Source: Thermalbibacter longus (GTDB lineage: Bacteria > Chloroflexota > Chloroflexia > Thermomicrobiales > Thermomicrobiaceae). From it: 64,000 nucleotides of DNA. Below are positions 27,839-37,393 of this stretch, one piece after another. The stretch spans positions 34,170 to 98,169 of the forward strand of contig NZ_JAMSLR010000011.1 in assembly GCF_023806485.1 (NCBI RefSeq), written 5' to 3'. The notes under the pieces were generated by a model, which was not told where the DNA came from, ran no database searches, and saw only the letters and a program-made list of their open reading frames with translations. The number at the start of each line of letters is the position of its first letter. Position 1 is the stretch's first letter. The position numbers were made by a program, and so were the translations under genes.

Positions 27839-29047
27839 ATGTATCTCCGTAGGATCGAGCTCGAGGAGTTCCGTTGCTTTCATCACCTCGATCTGCCGTT
27901 GCCCCCCTCGGGGCTCCGGCTCGTCGGCTCGAACGCCGCTGGCAAGACCTCGCTCCTCGAGGCGATCTACCTCCTCGCGACGACTCGCTCCTTCCGCACC
28001 GCTACGGAGCGGCAACTCATCCATCGCGACAGCGGGCGCGACTACGGGCTGCCTCCCTACGCGCGGCTGGTCGGTGAAGTCCTCTACGATCACCTCCACA
28101 CCACGATCGAGATGACGATCACGGTCGAGCCGGAGCGGAACAGTGCCCGCAAGCGGATCAGGCAGGACGGTCTACCACGCCGGGCGATCGATGTCGTGGG
28201 TACCCTCCGGGTCGTGCTTTTTTCCCCCGAAGACCTCGAGCTGATACTGGGCTCTCCGAGTGTCCGCCGTCGCTACCTCGATATCTCGCTCTCGCAGATC
28301 GACCAGGCCTACCTCCGGTCGCTCAGCCGGTACGTCCGGCTGCTGGAGCAGCGCAATAGCCTCCTCAAGCAGATCGCGGCCGAGCCGTCGCGGGATCGTC
28401 GCGCGATCGAGGAGCAGCTCGCGTACTGGGATGAACAGCTCGTGATCCACGGCTCTTACGTGCTGGTCGCCAGGCTGCGCTACGTCCACCGCCTGGCGGG
28501 CGCCCTCAACGGGCACTTCCGGAGTCTGGCGGTCAGCGACCTGCCGCTGTCGCTCGAGTACCAGAGCACGGTGCCCTTGCCCGATCCGCTTCGGGACCGG
28601 GTCGTCCTCGACAGCCTGCCCGATGCCCAGGCCAGGATAAACCAGCGCTTCCAGTCCGCGCTGCACGGCATACGCGACGACGAGCTCCGGCGGGGCATGA
28701 CGCTGATCGGCCCTCACCGCGACGACCTGGTCTACACGCTGGCTGGCGAGGAGCTCGCCGCCTTCGGCTCGCGTGGCATGCAGCGGCTGGCCGTCGTCGC
28801 CACGAAGCTGGCCGAGATCGATGCGTTCTGCGGCGCGACCGGCGAGTTGCCGGTACTCCTGCTCGACGACGTGCTCTCCGAGCTCGACCAGGAGCACCAG
28901 GATCGCCTGCTCCAGTCCCTCAGCGGCGTGCCGGCCCAGCGGTTCGTGACCGCGACCGACCGGCGGCTGCTCGAACATCCGGCGCTGGCCGAGTTGCCGA
29001 TGTCGGAACTTCGCGACGGCCAGGTGTGCCTGCTGGTCGAGCCCTGA
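27839..29047 (+). CDS. recF: Recombination protein RecF
   Basis: The 402-residue SMC-like ATPase helps load RecA at gaps. It shows MYLRRIELEEFRCF at the N-terminus, Walker A GSNAAGKTSLLEAIYLL (about residue 30), GRDYGLPPYARL, and the C-terminal signature and Walker B in GSRGMQRLAVVATKLAE and LPVLLLDDVLSELD. Length is slightly above the usual 360-380. It follows dnaN in the usual order but after a 458-base gap. ATG 27839 has GGAGAGCGACTGCGCG upstream. Confidence 0.95.
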   Translation: MYLRRIELEEFRCFHHLDLPLPPSGLRLVGSNAAGKTSLLEAIYLLATTRSFRTATERQLIHRDSGRDYGLPPYARLVGEVLYDHLHTTIEMTITVEPERNSARKRIRQDGLPRRAIDVVGTLRVVLFSPEDLELILGSPSVRRRYLDISLSQIDQAYLRSLSRYVRLLEQRNSLLKQIAAEPSRDRRAIEEQLAYWDEQLVIHGSYVLVARLRYVHRLAGALNGHFRSLAVSDLPLSLEYQSTVPLPDPLRDRVVLDSLPDAQARINQRFQSALHGIRDDELRRGMTLIGPHRDDLVYTLAGEELAAFGSRGMQRLAVVATKLAEIDAFCGATGELPVLLLDDVLSELDQEHQDRLLQSLSGVPAQRFVTATDRRLLEHPALAELPMSELRDGQVCLLVEP

Positions 29048-29108
29048 CAGCCGCGCGGGCAGTCTTCGGAGCGGCGAGACGACCTGCGGTAGGCGGCGAC
29101 GCCGCACG

Positions 29109-29131
29109 CTCTTGACGCGCCGGCGCAAGAG
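29109..29131 (+). terminator. Hairpin after recF
   Basis: CTCTTG / CAAGAG with inner CGC/GCG pairs forms an interrupted 9-bp stem in the gap between recF and the aminotransferase gene. There is no T-tract. Confidence 0.4.
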
Positions 29132-29176
29132 TGGTACCCGACAGCGAGTCGAATGGCCCGTGGGAAGGGAGCAGGG

Positions 29177-30367
29177 ATGTCCAGCCCGAGCAGCTACGTC
29201 GTGTCGACTGTCCGAAGCGCTTTGCCGATCCTCGAGGAGGTCACCTACCTCAACACCGGCACCGTGGGCATCATGGCTGAACCCGTCCTGGCGGCGCACG
29301 TCGCGGCGGTGACGCAGTACGAACGGGGCGGCCACGCGGCAGAGGGCGCGGCGCGCCAAGGGTACGAGCGGGCGCGGGCCACTGTTGCCCGTCTGATCGG
29401 AGCCCAGCCAGACGAGATCGCGCTCACGCGCAACGCCACCGACGGCGTGGCGCTCATCGCCGCGAGCTTGCCGCTCGGGCCAGACGACCCTGTACTGACG
29501 ACCGACCAGGAGCATCCGGCGGTGCTCCTGCCCTGGGCGCTAGCCCAGCGCCGTGGACGTGGTCGCCTCGCGTTCTTCCCGGTCTCGCCCGACCCCGAAG
29601 AGACGCTCAGCCGGTTCCTGCAGGCCCTGCGCCCCGCTACGAAGCTGGTCGTGGTCAGTCACGTCTCGTGCGAGACCGGAGCGCGCCTGCCGGTCGAGGC
29701 GATCTGTGCCTGCTGCCGCGAGCGAGGCATCCTGACCCTGATCGACTGCGCGCAGTCGGTAGGCCAGTTCCCGGTCGATGTCCAGCGGATCGGCAGCGAC
29801 TTCGCCACGGGCAACGGCCACAAGTGGCTCTGCGGGCCGAAGGGTACCGGCTTCCTCTACGTCCGTCGCGACCGTCTCGACCTCGTCGAGCCGCCGCTGA
29901 TCGGCGAGGGGGCGGCATCCCCGCCCTTCGACCGCCGGTTCCTCGGTGAGGAACCGGCTTCGGCGCCGTGGTCCTTCGTCGCCAGCGCAAGGCGCTTCGA
30001 GTACGGCACGCGCAACTTTCACGACTACGTTGCTCTGAGTGCGGCCGTCGAGTATCTGGACGCGCTCGGCTGGGAGGCGATCGAGCGACACATGGCGGCC
30101 ATGAGCGGGATCTTCAAAGAAGCGCTGGCCGCGGAGCCGGGAGTCACCCTCTACTCGCCTCGGCCCTGGGAGGACAGCTCCGGCCTGGTCACCTTTGGCG
30201 TCGAGGGATGGACAGGCGAGGAGCTGAGCCGGAGACTGTGGGAGGACTATCGCATCATCCAGCGGCGCGTCCAGGTGCCTGACGCAGTGCGTGTCTCCTG
30301 TGCCTATTTCACCGGCCCGGAGGATCTCGACCGCCTGCTGGCGGCGCTGCGTGCTCTCCGCCGGTGA
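29177..30367 (+). CDS. Class V aminotransferase (cysteine desulfurase-like)
   Basis: The 396-residue protein is a fold-type I PLP enzyme of class V. It has YLNTGTVG at the N-terminus, TRNATDGVALIA, VVVSHVSCETGARLPVE, LIDCAQSVGQFPVD and GNGHKWLCGPKGTGFLYV with the PLP-binding Lys (about residue 216). The active loop for sulfur transfer of IscS/SufS is not evident, so it may be an isopenicillin-N-epimerase-like or other class V enzyme. ATG 29177 follows AAGGGAGCAGGG. It converges with pckA. Confidence 0.85.
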   Translation: MSSPSSYVVSTVRSALPILEEVTYLNTGTVGIMAEPVLAAHVAAVTQYERGGHAAEGAARQGYERARATVARLIGAQPDEIALTRNATDGVALIAASLPLGPDDPVLTTDQEHPAVLLPWALAQRRGRGRLAFFPVSPDPEETLSRFLQALRPATKLVVVSHVSCETGARLPVEAICACCRERGILTLIDCAQSVGQFPVDVQRIGSDFATGNGHKWLCGPKGTGFLYVRRDRLDLVEPPLIGEGAASPPFDRRFLGEEPASAPWSFVASARRFEYGTRNFHDYVALSAAVEYLDALGWEAIERHMAAMSGIFKEALAAEPGVTLYSPRPWEDSSGLVTFGVEGWTGEELSRRLWEDYRIIQRRVQVPDAVRVSCAYFTGPEDLDRLLAALRALRR

Positions 30368-30403
30368 CAAGTACTCCGGCCCGAACCCCTGCCCGCGGGC
30401 GTG

Positions 30404-31999
30404 CTACGGCCGTGGCCCTGCCTCGACGATCTCGCGGTCGACCGACCCAGCGAAACGAGCGAAATTCTCCTGAAACATCGCCGCGAGCTTCCGCGCCTGG
30501 GCGTCGTAGGCGTCGGGATCCTGCCAGGTGGCGCGGGGCTGGAGCACCCGGTCAGGTACTTCCGGGCAGCGCTCGGGTACGAGCACGCCGAAGATCGGGT
30601 CTGGCGACATCGGCACCTCGTCGAGCGAGCCATCGAGCGCGGCGTGTACCATGGCCCGGGTATAGCCGATCGGGATGCGGTGGCCGACCCCGTACGGGCC
30701 ACCAGTCCAGCCGGTGTTGACCAGCCAGACGCGCGCGCCGTGCGCGCGGATGCGCTGGCCGAGCTGCTCGGCGTACACCGAGGGAGGCAGGGCCAGGAAC
30801 GGGGCGCCGAAACAGGTGCTGAACGTCGCCTGCGGCGCGGTCAGCCCGACCTCGGTACCGGCAACCTTGGCGGTGTAGCCAGAGAGGAAGTAGTGCATCG
30901 CTTGCTCGACACTGAGCTGGCTGATCGGCGGCAGCACACCGAAGGCGTCAGCGGTCAGGAAGAAGATCGTCTTCGGGTGACCGGCGACGCCCGACTCGAC
31001 GTGCGGGTGCACGAAGTCGATCGGATACGCCGCGCGCGTGTTCTCGGTCAGCGAGTCGTCGTCGAAATCGATCTCGCGGGTCACCGGATCGATGACGACG
31101 TTCTCGAGCACAGTCCCGAAGCGCTTCGATGCGGCGTAGATGACTGGCTCGTGCTCGGCGGAGATGCGGATAGTCTTCGCGTAGCAACCGCCTTCGAGAT
31201 TGAAGATACCTTGATCAGTCCAGGCGTGCTCGTCGTCTCCGACCAGTGGGCGCTCGGGGTCGGTGGAGAGCGTCGTCTTGCCAGTGCCGGAGAGACCGAA
31301 GAACAGCGCGGTGTCCTCTCGGGAACCGACGTTGGCTGAGCAATGCATCGTGAGGATTCCCTGGCGAGGCAGGTAGAAGTTAAGCGCGGTGAAGACCGAC
31401 TTCTTGATCTCGCCCGCGTAGCCGGTTCCGCCGATCAGCACCATCCGGCGGGCGAAATTGAGAATGATGAAGGTCTCGGATCTGGTGCCGTCGATCTCCG
31501 GAACGGCCCGGAAGCCAGGCACGCAGATTACCGTGAGATCCGGGGCCGGGAGTCGCGTTCCCGGTTTGGGCCGGATGAACAGGTTTCGCGCGAAGAGGCT
31601 ATGCCAGGCCATTTCGGTGACCACGCGGACGACCCGCCGATAACGCGGGTCGGCACAGACAAAGAGATCCTGTACGTAGAGGTCGCGTCCCTGGAGGTAG
31701 GCGGCAACGCGATGCAGCAACTGCTCGAACCGACCGGGATCGAACGGCTGGTTACCCTCCCACCAGACCTCGTCGACCGAGGAGTGCTCGTGCACGATGA
31801 ACTTGTCCTTCGGAGAACGGCCCGTTCGCTTGCCGGTGAGGCATACCAGCGGCCCGTCGGCCGAGAGCGTTGCCTCGCCGCGGCGCAGGGCATGCTCGTA
31901 GAGGACGGCGGTGGAGAGATTACGGTGCAGCTCTCCGAGGTCTCGAAACGCGGAGTCGATGAGCTTCGAAGGTGCGGTCTTCTCCGTTATGGTCGCCAT
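30404..31999 (-). CDS. pckA: Phosphoenolpyruvate carboxykinase (ATP)
   Basis: The 531-residue enzyme converts oxaloacetate and ATP to phosphoenolpyruvate, the gluconeogenic entry step. Signatures are [31 protein letters not shown] (catalytic Lys), the P-loop [11 protein letters not shown] (about residue 245), [18 protein letters not shown] and [16 protein letters not shown] 31999 is chosen by AGGAGGGGATACAGCGC; the frame is open 47 codons upstream but Arg-rich. ATP- rather than GTP-type is shown by the P-loop form. Confidence 0.97.
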   Translation of the reverse strand: MATITEKTAPSKLIDSAFRDLGELHRNLSTAVLYEHALRRGEATLSADGPLVCLTGKRTGRSPKDKFIVHEHSSVDEVWWEGNQPFDPGRFEQLLHRVAAYLQGRDLYVQDLFVCADPRYRRVVRVVTEMAWHSLFARNLFIRPKPGTRLPAPDLTVICVPGFRAVPEIDGTRSETFIILNFARRMVLIGGTGYAGEIKKSVFTALNFYLPRQGILTMHCSANVGSREDTALFFGLSGTGKTTLSTDPERPLVGDDEHAWTDQGIFNLEGGCYAKTIRISAEHEPVIYAASKRFGTVLENVVIDPVTREIDFDDDSLTENTRAAYPIDFVHPHVESGVAGHPKTIFFLTADAFGVLPPISQLSVEQAMHYFLSGYTAKVAGTEVGLTAPQATFSTCFGAPFLALPPSVYAEQLGQRIRAHGARVWLVNTGWTGGPYGVGHRIPIGYTRAMVHAALDGSLDEVPMSPDPIFGVLVPERCPEVPDRVLQPRATWQDPDAYDAQARKLAAMFQENFARFAGSVDREIVEAGPRP

Positions 32000-32180
32000 G
32001 CGCTGTATCCCCTCCTGTCCCGGGTTTCGCTTGCGCTCTCGACGCGTCGTCGTTGACGCCGTGAGGATGGCCGTCGACGCTGACGACCGAAAGAACCAGC
32101 CCTGGAGGCGAGGTGGGCCGGCGTGGGCTGCTCGCTGCACAGCCTACCCGAACCTGGACTTCTTCGCTAGACGTCTTTTC

Positions 32181-33236
32181 CTAGAGAATGAGCATAGCGT
32201 CGCCGAAGCTGTAGAAGCGATAGCCTCGCTCGACTGCTTCCCGGTAGGCCCGGAAGATCAGCTCGCGACCCGCGAAGCTGGAGACGAGTAGCAGTAGCGT
32301 GCTGCGTGGCAGATGGAAGTTCGTGATCAAGGCGTCGACGACTCGCCAGCGGTGGCCAGGCACGATATAGAGGTCTGTCCAGCCGGTGAGCTCTCCGCTC
32401 TCGTCCAGCCGGTCGGGGATCGATTCCAGCGTGCGCGCTGAGGTCGTCCCGACGGCGACGACCCGGCGCCCCTGTTCTCTGGTCGAGCGGATCGCGGCAA
32501 GCGTCTCAGCCGGGACGTGGTACCACTCCGCGTGCATCCGGTGCTGGCGCGCATCCTCCACCTGTACCGGCTTGAACGTTCCCAGGCCGACGTGGAGCGT
32601 CACGCGTGCTAGACCCACTCCCGAGCGCTGGAGGCGTTCGAGCAGCTCCGGGGTGAAGTGCAATCCGGCAGTGGGGGCAGCGACCGAGCCGAGCTCGCGG
32701 GCATAGACGGTCTGGTACCGCTCGGGATCGCGCAGCGCGCGGCGGATATACGGCGGCAGCGGCATGTGCCCGTAGCGGTCGAGCGCGTCGAGCACCTCAG
32801 GCGGGAGCTGTACCAGGACGCGGCCCTCCTCCAGCCGCTCGACGATTGTGGCCGGGGCGGGCTGGGCGTGCTCGCTTTCCCGGGGCAAGATTGCGATGAC
32901 CTCGCCAGGCCGGAGGCGACGTGCTGGCCGGGCCAGCGCCTCCCAGTGCCCGTCGCTGCGGGCTTGGAGGAGCAGGAGTTCGACCTGCCCTCCGGTAGCG
33001 CGACGCCCGAAGAGCCGGGCCGGCAGCACGCGGGAGTCGTTGACGACGAGCAGATCACCGGGCTGGAGGTAGTCCCCGATCTCGCGGAAGATACGGTGCT
33101 CGATGCGGCCGGTGTGGCGATCGAGCACCAGAAGCCGGGCCGCATCGCGCGGCTCGATCGGCTCCTGGGCGATCAGCTCGGGGGGAAGCTCGTAGTCGTA
33201 CTCGGAGAGGCGAAGCGGTTCTTCCATCGCGGTCAT
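32181..33236 (-). CDS. queA: S-adenosylmethionine:tRNA ribosyltransferase-isomerase
   Basis: The 351-residue protein makes epoxyqueuosine from preQ1 in tRNA. Family motifs are YDYELPPELIAQEPIEPRDAARLLVLDR, VVNDSRVLPARLFGRR, GHMPLPPYIRR, YQTVYARELGSVAAPTAGLHFT and VGLGTFKPVQVED. It ends about 180 bases past pckA's upstream end and starts eight bases after ruvB, so ruvB-queA form an operon, a common pairing. Confidence 0.96.
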   Translation of the reverse strand: MTAMEEPLRLSEYDYELPPELIAQEPIEPRDAARLLVLDRHTGRIEHRIFREIGDYLQPGDLLVVNDSRVLPARLFGRRATGGQVELLLLQARSDGHWEALARPARRLRPGEVIAILPRESEHAQPAPATIVERLEEGRVLVQLPPEVLDALDRYGHMPLPPYIRRALRDPERYQTVYARELGSVAAPTAGLHFTPELLERLQRSGVGLARVTLHVGLGTFKPVQVEDARQHRMHAEWYHVPAETLAAIRSTREQGRRVVAVGTTSARTLESIPDRLDESGELTGWTDLYIVPGHRWRVVDALITNFHLPRSTLLLLVSSFAGRELIFRAYREAVERGYRFYSFGDAMLIL

Positions 33237-33244
33237 GTCGGCGC

Positions 33245-34297
33245 TCAGAGCTCGCTGTCCTCCTCTTCGGCCAGGAACGATGCCTGGATCGGCACCCGCT
33301 CGACCGGGAAGGGGATGCCGAGGTGCTCGTACGCTCGACGGGTGGCGACGCGGCCGCGTGGCGTCCGCTGCAGGAAGCCGAGCTGGAGCAGATACGGCTC
33401 GTAAACGCTCTCGATCGTATCGACCTCCTCGCTGGTTGCCGCCGCGAGCGTCTGGACGCCGACCGGCCCACCGTCGAACTTCTCGATGATAGCGCGAAGG
33501 ATGAGCCGGTCTACCTCGTCGAGGCCCAGCTCGTCGATGGCCAGCATGGCGAGCGCCGTCTGCGCGACCTCGCCGGTGATCACCCCGTCAGCGCGCACCT
33601 GGGCGAAGTCGCGCACACGCTTGAGGAGACGCAAGCCGACTCGTGGAGTCCCGCGAGAGCGTCGGGCGATCTCCTCAGCCCCTTCCGGCAGGAGCGCGAT
33701 GTCGAGGATTCTGGCGGCGCGGTTCAAGATCTGGATCATGGCTGCCTGGTCGTAGAAGTCCAGCCGGTACGTGGAACCGAAGCGGTCGCGCAGCGGTGAG
33801 GTGAGCAGCGCCAGCCGGGTCGTCGCGCCGACCAAGGTGAAGCGCGGCAGGCTCAGCCGCATGCTCCGGGCGGCCGGCCCCTTCCCGATCACGATGTCGA
33901 CGACGAAGTCCTCCATGGCCGGGTAGAGGACTTCTTCGACCAGCCGGTTGAGCCGGTGGATCTCGTCGATGAACAGCACGTCGCCTGGACTCAGGTTGGT
34001 GAGGATCGACACCAGATCACCGGCACGCTCGATCGCTGGCCCGGTCGTGACCCGGAGACTCACGCCCATCTCGGCCGCGATGATGCCGGCCAGCGTCGTC
34101 TTGCCGAGACCGGGCGGGCCGTAGAAGAGCAGGTGATCCAGCGGCTCGCCGCGCTCCTGGGCGGCGCGGATGGCGATGGCCAGGCTCTCCTTCACCTTGT
34201 CCTGGCCGATGTACTCGCTGAGCCGGCGCGGCCGCAGCGTTGCCTCGATCGGTTGGTCATCTTCCCGGCGCCAGCCGGATACCATCCGCGCTCCCAT
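33245..34297 (-). CDS. ruvB: Holliday junction helicase RuvB
   Basis: The 350-residue AAA+ motor drives branch migration with RuvA. It has [19 protein letters not shown], Walker [15 protein letters not shown] (about residue 63), Walker [13 protein letters not shown], sensor 1 LVGATTR and the C-terminal winged helix ([18 protein letters not shown]). ATG 34297 follows GGGGGAGAGCTG; ATG 34285 is an alternative. ruvA and ruvC are not in the window. Confidence 0.97.
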   Translation of the reverse strand: MGARMVSGWRREDDQPIEATLRPRRLSEYIGQDKVKESLAIAIRAAQERGEPLDHLLFYGPPGLGKTTLAGIIAAEMGVSLRVTTGPAIERAGDLVSILTNLSPGDVLFIDEIHRLNRLVEEVLYPAMEDFVVDIVIGKGPAARSMRLSLPRFTLVGATTRLALLTSPLRDRFGSTYRLDFYDQAAMIQILNRAARILDIALLPEGAEEIARRSRGTPRVGLRLLKRVRDFAQVRADGVITGEVAQTALAMLAIDELGLDEVDRLILRAIIEKFDGGPVGVQTLAAATSEEVDTIESVYEPYLLQLGFLQRTPRGRVATRRAYEHLGIPFPVERVPIQASFLAEEEDSEL

Positions 34298-34380
34298 CAG
34301 CTCTCCCCCGTCACCATCGAGGGTGGATGCCTGGACAAGTATACGCGATGGCGAACAGGTGTTCGATGATTGCCGAGCCT

Positions 34381-34584
34381 TCAGCCGGCTGAACCGGAGG
34401 GGTCCGGTAGTTCTGCCTCGTCGATAAGCATGATCGGGATGCCGTCTTCGATCCGGTAGCGCCGCCCGCAGCCCTGGCAGACGAGTCGATCCCCCTTCAG
34501 CTCGACGGGCGACTTGCAGGCAGGGCAGGCGAGGATTTCCAACAGTTCCAGGCTGATCGGCGAGGGATCACCCGGGTGTGACAT
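34381..34584 (-). CDS. Trm112/YcaR-like zinc-binding protein
   Basis: The 67-residue protein matches the Trm112-like (UPF0434/YcaR) family: [16 protein letters not shown] and [25 protein letters not shown]. Two Cys pairs (CPAC, CQGC) form a zinc-ribbon. ATG 34584 is preferred with GAGAGGACGACAGG upstream. Eukaryotic Trm112 activates methyltransferases; the bacterial role is open. Confidence 0.88.
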   Translation of the reverse strand: MSHPGDPSPISLELLEILACPACKSPVELKGDRLVCQGCGRRYRIEDGIPIMLIDEAELPDPSGSAG

Positions 34585-34652
34585 CCTGTCGTCCTCTCGG
34601 TCGCCGCGATCCACGACACCCAGCGGTGTCCATCTTACCAGCCTGCCGCCGC

Positions 34653-35240
34653 TCACTGGAGGGCATCGAGTCGCTGGCGCGCTAGCCGTCCATAGGGGGA
34701 ATCCGGGGCTATCTCGACGACCTGCTCGTACATCGCGCGGGCCTGCTGGGTATCCGGGGGCGAGCGGGACTCGTAGACCTGTCCCAGGAAGTACAGCGCG
34801 GCGGGGTCGCTCGCGTCGAGCTCGTGGGCCCGCTGGAGCTGGATCTCGGCATCGGCGTAATAGCCGTAGTTGAGGAGCGTGCGGCCCAGGGCGACGCGCA
34901 GCGTGGCATCGTCCGGTCGAAGCTGGATCGCCTGCTCGTAGAGCTCGACAGCCTCGATACCGCGACCGGTATTGCTCAGCAGGTCGGCCAGAGCGATCAT
35001 CGCGCCGACATCCTCGGGGTTCTCCGCGAGACGCTGGCGTAGCCGCGCCTCCTCGGCGCCGGGTGTAACCGTGATCTCGATGGCCAGGGGCTCCTCAGTC
35101 GAGGAGGAAGGCGAGCCGCACTGCGACACGGCTCCCGCCAGGAGACCGAGCAACAAGAGTGCCGAGACGCTGAGCGCGGCGGCCCGAGCCAACCAGGGCT
35201 GCCGCTCGGCGTCGTGCTGCCTCGGCGTCCGCCTCGCCAT
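34653..35240 (-). CDS. TPR-repeat protein with N-terminal membrane anchor
   Basis: The 195-residue protein starts with a basic region and a hydrophobic segment (ALSVSALLLLGLLAGAVSQCG), possibly a lipoprotein signal or uncleaved anchor. About three tetratricopeptide repeats follow: DVGAMIALADLLSNTGRGIEAVELYEQAIQ, ATLRVALGRTLLNYGYYADA and PAALYFLGQVYESRSPP. ATG 35240 is supported by GGAGGGAGCGAGACGG. TPR proteins bind partner proteins; none can be named here. Confidence 0.8.
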   Translation of the reverse strand: MARRTPRQHDAERQPWLARAAALSVSALLLLGLLAGAVSQCGSPSSSTEEPLAIEITVTPGAEEARLRQRLAENPEDVGAMIALADLLSNTGRGIEAVELYEQAIQLRPDDATLRVALGRTLLNYGYYADAEIQLQRAHELDASDPAALYFLGQVYESRSPPDTQQARAMYEQVVEIAPDSPYGRLARQRLDALQ

Positions 35241-35505
35241 CCGTCTCGCTCCCTCCAGACCAGTTTCCGGTAAGTGTGGCCCGCCGGGTGCGCGCATGGC
35301 CAGAGGGCGCGGCGGCGGCCGCCACGCGCTGCTCCTCCGGTGGCCAACTGGGGCCAGAGCACTCGGGTGCGGGCCGAGAGTCGTGGAGTGCCGCGGAGGC
35401 AATACGATGACTGCCTAGGTGATCGTCGATGGGGCGTGCCGGCTGGCGTCGAGGCGGCTCAGCGCGGCGGAGGATCGTTCCCGGTGACACCCTGCGGGAG
35501 AGCAG

Positions 35506-35529
35506 ACACCCCGGCCTGTGCCGGGGTGT
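35506..35529 (-). terminator. Hairpin downstream of tRNA-His
   Basis: ACACCCCGGC / GCCGGGGTGT makes a 10-bp perfect stem with a 4-base loop, seven bases past the tRNA-His 3' end on the minus strand. The rest of 35241-35535 shows no gene. Confidence 0.6.
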
Positions 35530-35535
35530 TGCCGG

Positions 35536-35608
35536 GGTGCCTCACGGGATTCGAACCCGCAACCACTGGTTCCACAGACCAGCGCTCTGCCATTGAGCTA
35601 GAGGCACC
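35536..35608 (-). tRNA. tRNA-His (GTG)
   Basis: The minus strand folds as a tRNA: acceptor GTGCCTC / GAGGCAC, D arm with AGCTCAATGGCAGAGC, anticodon arm CTGGT-CTGTGGA-ACCAG with anticodon GTG, and T arm GCGGG-TTCGAAT-CCCGT. The identity elements of tRNA-His are encoded: an extra G at -1 (35608) opposite discriminator C73 (35536). The 3' CCA is not encoded. Confidence 0.96.
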
Positions 35609-35620
35609 GCACAAAAATAG

Positions 35621-35975
35621 GTGACGTTGGGCGAGTAAGCCGAGTTCTGTTCGCGGCGGTCATCTCTCTCGCCCGCGGTCTCCCGCGGACGGCCGCTTCG
35701 TCACCTCCGCGGCTGCTCTCATCCTCGGGCCTCGGCGAGCCACCTGCGAGCGGCCCGATCGGAGATTGCTGCGGGGAGGATTGCCCTTTTCACCCCGGAC
35801 CACTCGGGTCCGGTCATCGTCTCTGTTGCTCTCACGCCGGCCGAAGCCGACGTGCCGATCTGGACTGTCAGCGCCACCGGTCTGCGCTGCCCTGGCTTGC
35901 GCCAGGCACCCTCGCTCTGTGCAGCTCGGACTTTCCTCTGGCCATCAGGCCAGCGACCGCCCTGCCCAACATCAC
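35621..35975 (-). ncRNA. rnpB: RNase P RNA, bacterial type A-like
   Basis: The 355-base RNA is the catalytic subunit of RNase P, which matures tRNA 5' ends. Helix P1 is visible as GTGATGTTGGGC (5' end) paired with GCCCAACGTCAC (3' end), one U-G pair in 12. Conserved blocks are GAGGAAAGTCCGAG (35926-35939) and ACAGAACTCGGCTTA (35636-35650). CTATTTTTG follows the 3' end as a terminator U-tract. It is placed between two tRNA genes on the same strand. Confidence 0.96.
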
Positions 35976-35980
35976 CTCAC

Positions 35981-36000
35981 GGGAGCGCCATGGCGCTCCC
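35981..36000 (-). terminator. 20-bp perfect palindrome between tRNA-Leu and rnpB
   Basis: Arms GGGAGCGCCA / TGGCGCTCCC form a perfect palindrome starting eight bases past the tRNA-Leu 3' end and six bases before rnpB. It could end the tRNA-Leu transcript or act as an RNA-processing stem. Confidence 0.5.
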
Positions 36001-36007
36001 GGACCGG

Positions 36008-36094
<87 letters not shown>

Positions 36095-36243
36095 CTATTA
36101 TGCCGGTCGCTCTCGCCCGGCTTGTCCGCGAGTGACAGTATAGCACGCCACGGTGAGGAGCGACAAGAGGAGCGATCTCTCCGCCGCGCGGTTCGGCTCG
36201 CGGGGGCACAGGTTCCGGACGGACGGCACGACCTGTCTTCGGG

Positions 36244-37002
36244 CTATCGAGCGCGGCGCGGTTTGCCCAGTGCCGCCACGGAGTCCAGTTGCGCCGCCGG
36301 AGCTGCGGGAGCGATCAGCGAATCGCGCGCGACCTGGCCGTCGCGCAGCTCGACCGTGCGCCCGGCCCACGAGGCGATGACCGGATCGTGGGTCACGAGG
36401 ATCACAGTGTGGCCAGCTTGCCACAGCTCGTGGAAGAGCCGCATCACCTGCTGGCCAGACTCGGAGTCGAGGTTGCCGGTTGGCTCGTCGGCGAGCAGCA
36501 GCGCAGGGTCGTTGGCTAGCGCCCGGGCGATCGCCACCCGCTGCTGCTCCCCGCCGGAGAGCTCGCTCGGGAGATGGTTCGCGAGGTGAGCGATCCCGAG
36601 TCGCTCCAGCAGCTCCATGGCCCGCTTCCTACCCTGAGGACGCCGGGCCAGCACCAGCGGGAGCTCGACGTTCTCGACCGCGGTGAGCGTCGGCATGAGC
36701 TGGAAGAACTGGAAGACGATCCCGACGTTGTAGCGTCTCCAGCGGGCCAGCGCCTCTTCGCCGAGCGCACTGATCTCCTGTCCGGCGACCTGGACGGAGC
36801 CGGACGTCGGCCGGTCGATCCCAGCGATCAGGTTGAGCAGCGTCGACTTGCCGCACCCGGACGGCCCGACGATCGCCACCCACTCGCCTCGGGCGATGTC
36901 GAGCGAGAGACCGCGCAGCGCCGGGACTTCTCGCCGGCCCTGCCGGTAGATCTTGACCAGGTCTCTAACGATGACGAGCGCTTCTCGCGCTGTGTTGCTC
37001 AT
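36244..37002 (-). CDS. ABC transporter ATP-binding protein (LolD/MacB type)
   Basis: The 252-residue ATPase has Walker A GPSGCGKSTLLN (about residue 45), Q-loop VFQFFQLMPTLTAVENV, signature LSGGEQQRVAIARAL, Walker B LLLADEPTGNLDS and the H-loop VTHDP. ADEPTGNLD and the Q-loop form place it with LolD/MacB/FtsE-type ATPases for FtsX-like permeases. No permease gene is adjacent, so it is orphaned here. ATG 37002 has a weak RBS; a GTG nine codons upstream is possible. Confidence 0.87.
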   Translation of the reverse strand: MSNTAREALVIVRDLVKIYRQGRREVPALRGLSLDIARGEWVAIVGPSGCGKSTLLNLIAGIDRPTSGSVQVAGQEISALGEEALARWRRYNVGIVFQFFQLMPTLTAVENVELPLVLARRPQGRKRAMELLERLGIAHLANHLPSELSGGEQQRVAIARALANDPALLLADEPTGNLDSESGQQVMRLFHELWQAGHTVILVTHDPVIASWAGRTVELRDGQVARDSLIAPAAPAAQLDSVAALGKPRRAR

Positions 37003-37063
37003 CCGTCCCGTGTCCGGTATCGGTTCGCTCACCCTGGGATGCCCCCGCGCACCCGAATCAGTC

Positions 37064-37339
37064 CTACCGCGGCCGCGCCACGAGATTGAGCACGACCAAG
37101 AGCGCGGCGGCGCCGACACAGGCGATCACGACGCTCCCGATGAACCCGGTGGGGCCGCGGACGCCGAGCAAGGTGAACAGGTAACCGCCGACGACAGCTC
37201 CGAGCAACCCGACAGCGATGTTTCCCAGACAGCCGAAGCCTCGGCCGCGCGTCAACAGGCCGGCTAGCCAGCCCGCCAGCAGGCCCACCAGCAGCCAGCT
37301 CAGCAGTGAGCCTGGATTCATCGGCAGCGGCGACACCAT
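37064..37339 (-). CDS. GlsB/YeaQ/YmgE-type small membrane protein
   Basis: The 91-residue protein has three hydrophobic segments. The family pattern is LLVGLLAGWLAGLLTRGRGFGCLGNIAVGLLGAVVGGYLF, in which Gly-rich helices are separated by a basic turn. It belongs to the transglycosylase-associated/stress-response membrane group, of unknown function. ATG 37339 is chosen because AAAGGAGAAG directly precedes it; ATG 37321 is an internal alternative. Confidence 0.85.
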   Translation of the reverse strand: MVSPLPMNPGSLLSWLLVGLLAGWLAGLLTRGRGFGCLGNIAVGLLGAVVGGYLFTLLGVRGPTGFIGSVVIACVGAAALLVVLNLVARPR

Positions 37340-37393
37340 CTTCTCCTTTCAACTGTTCTCCCTCGAACATTTTCGCGTGCTCTGACGACTGCT

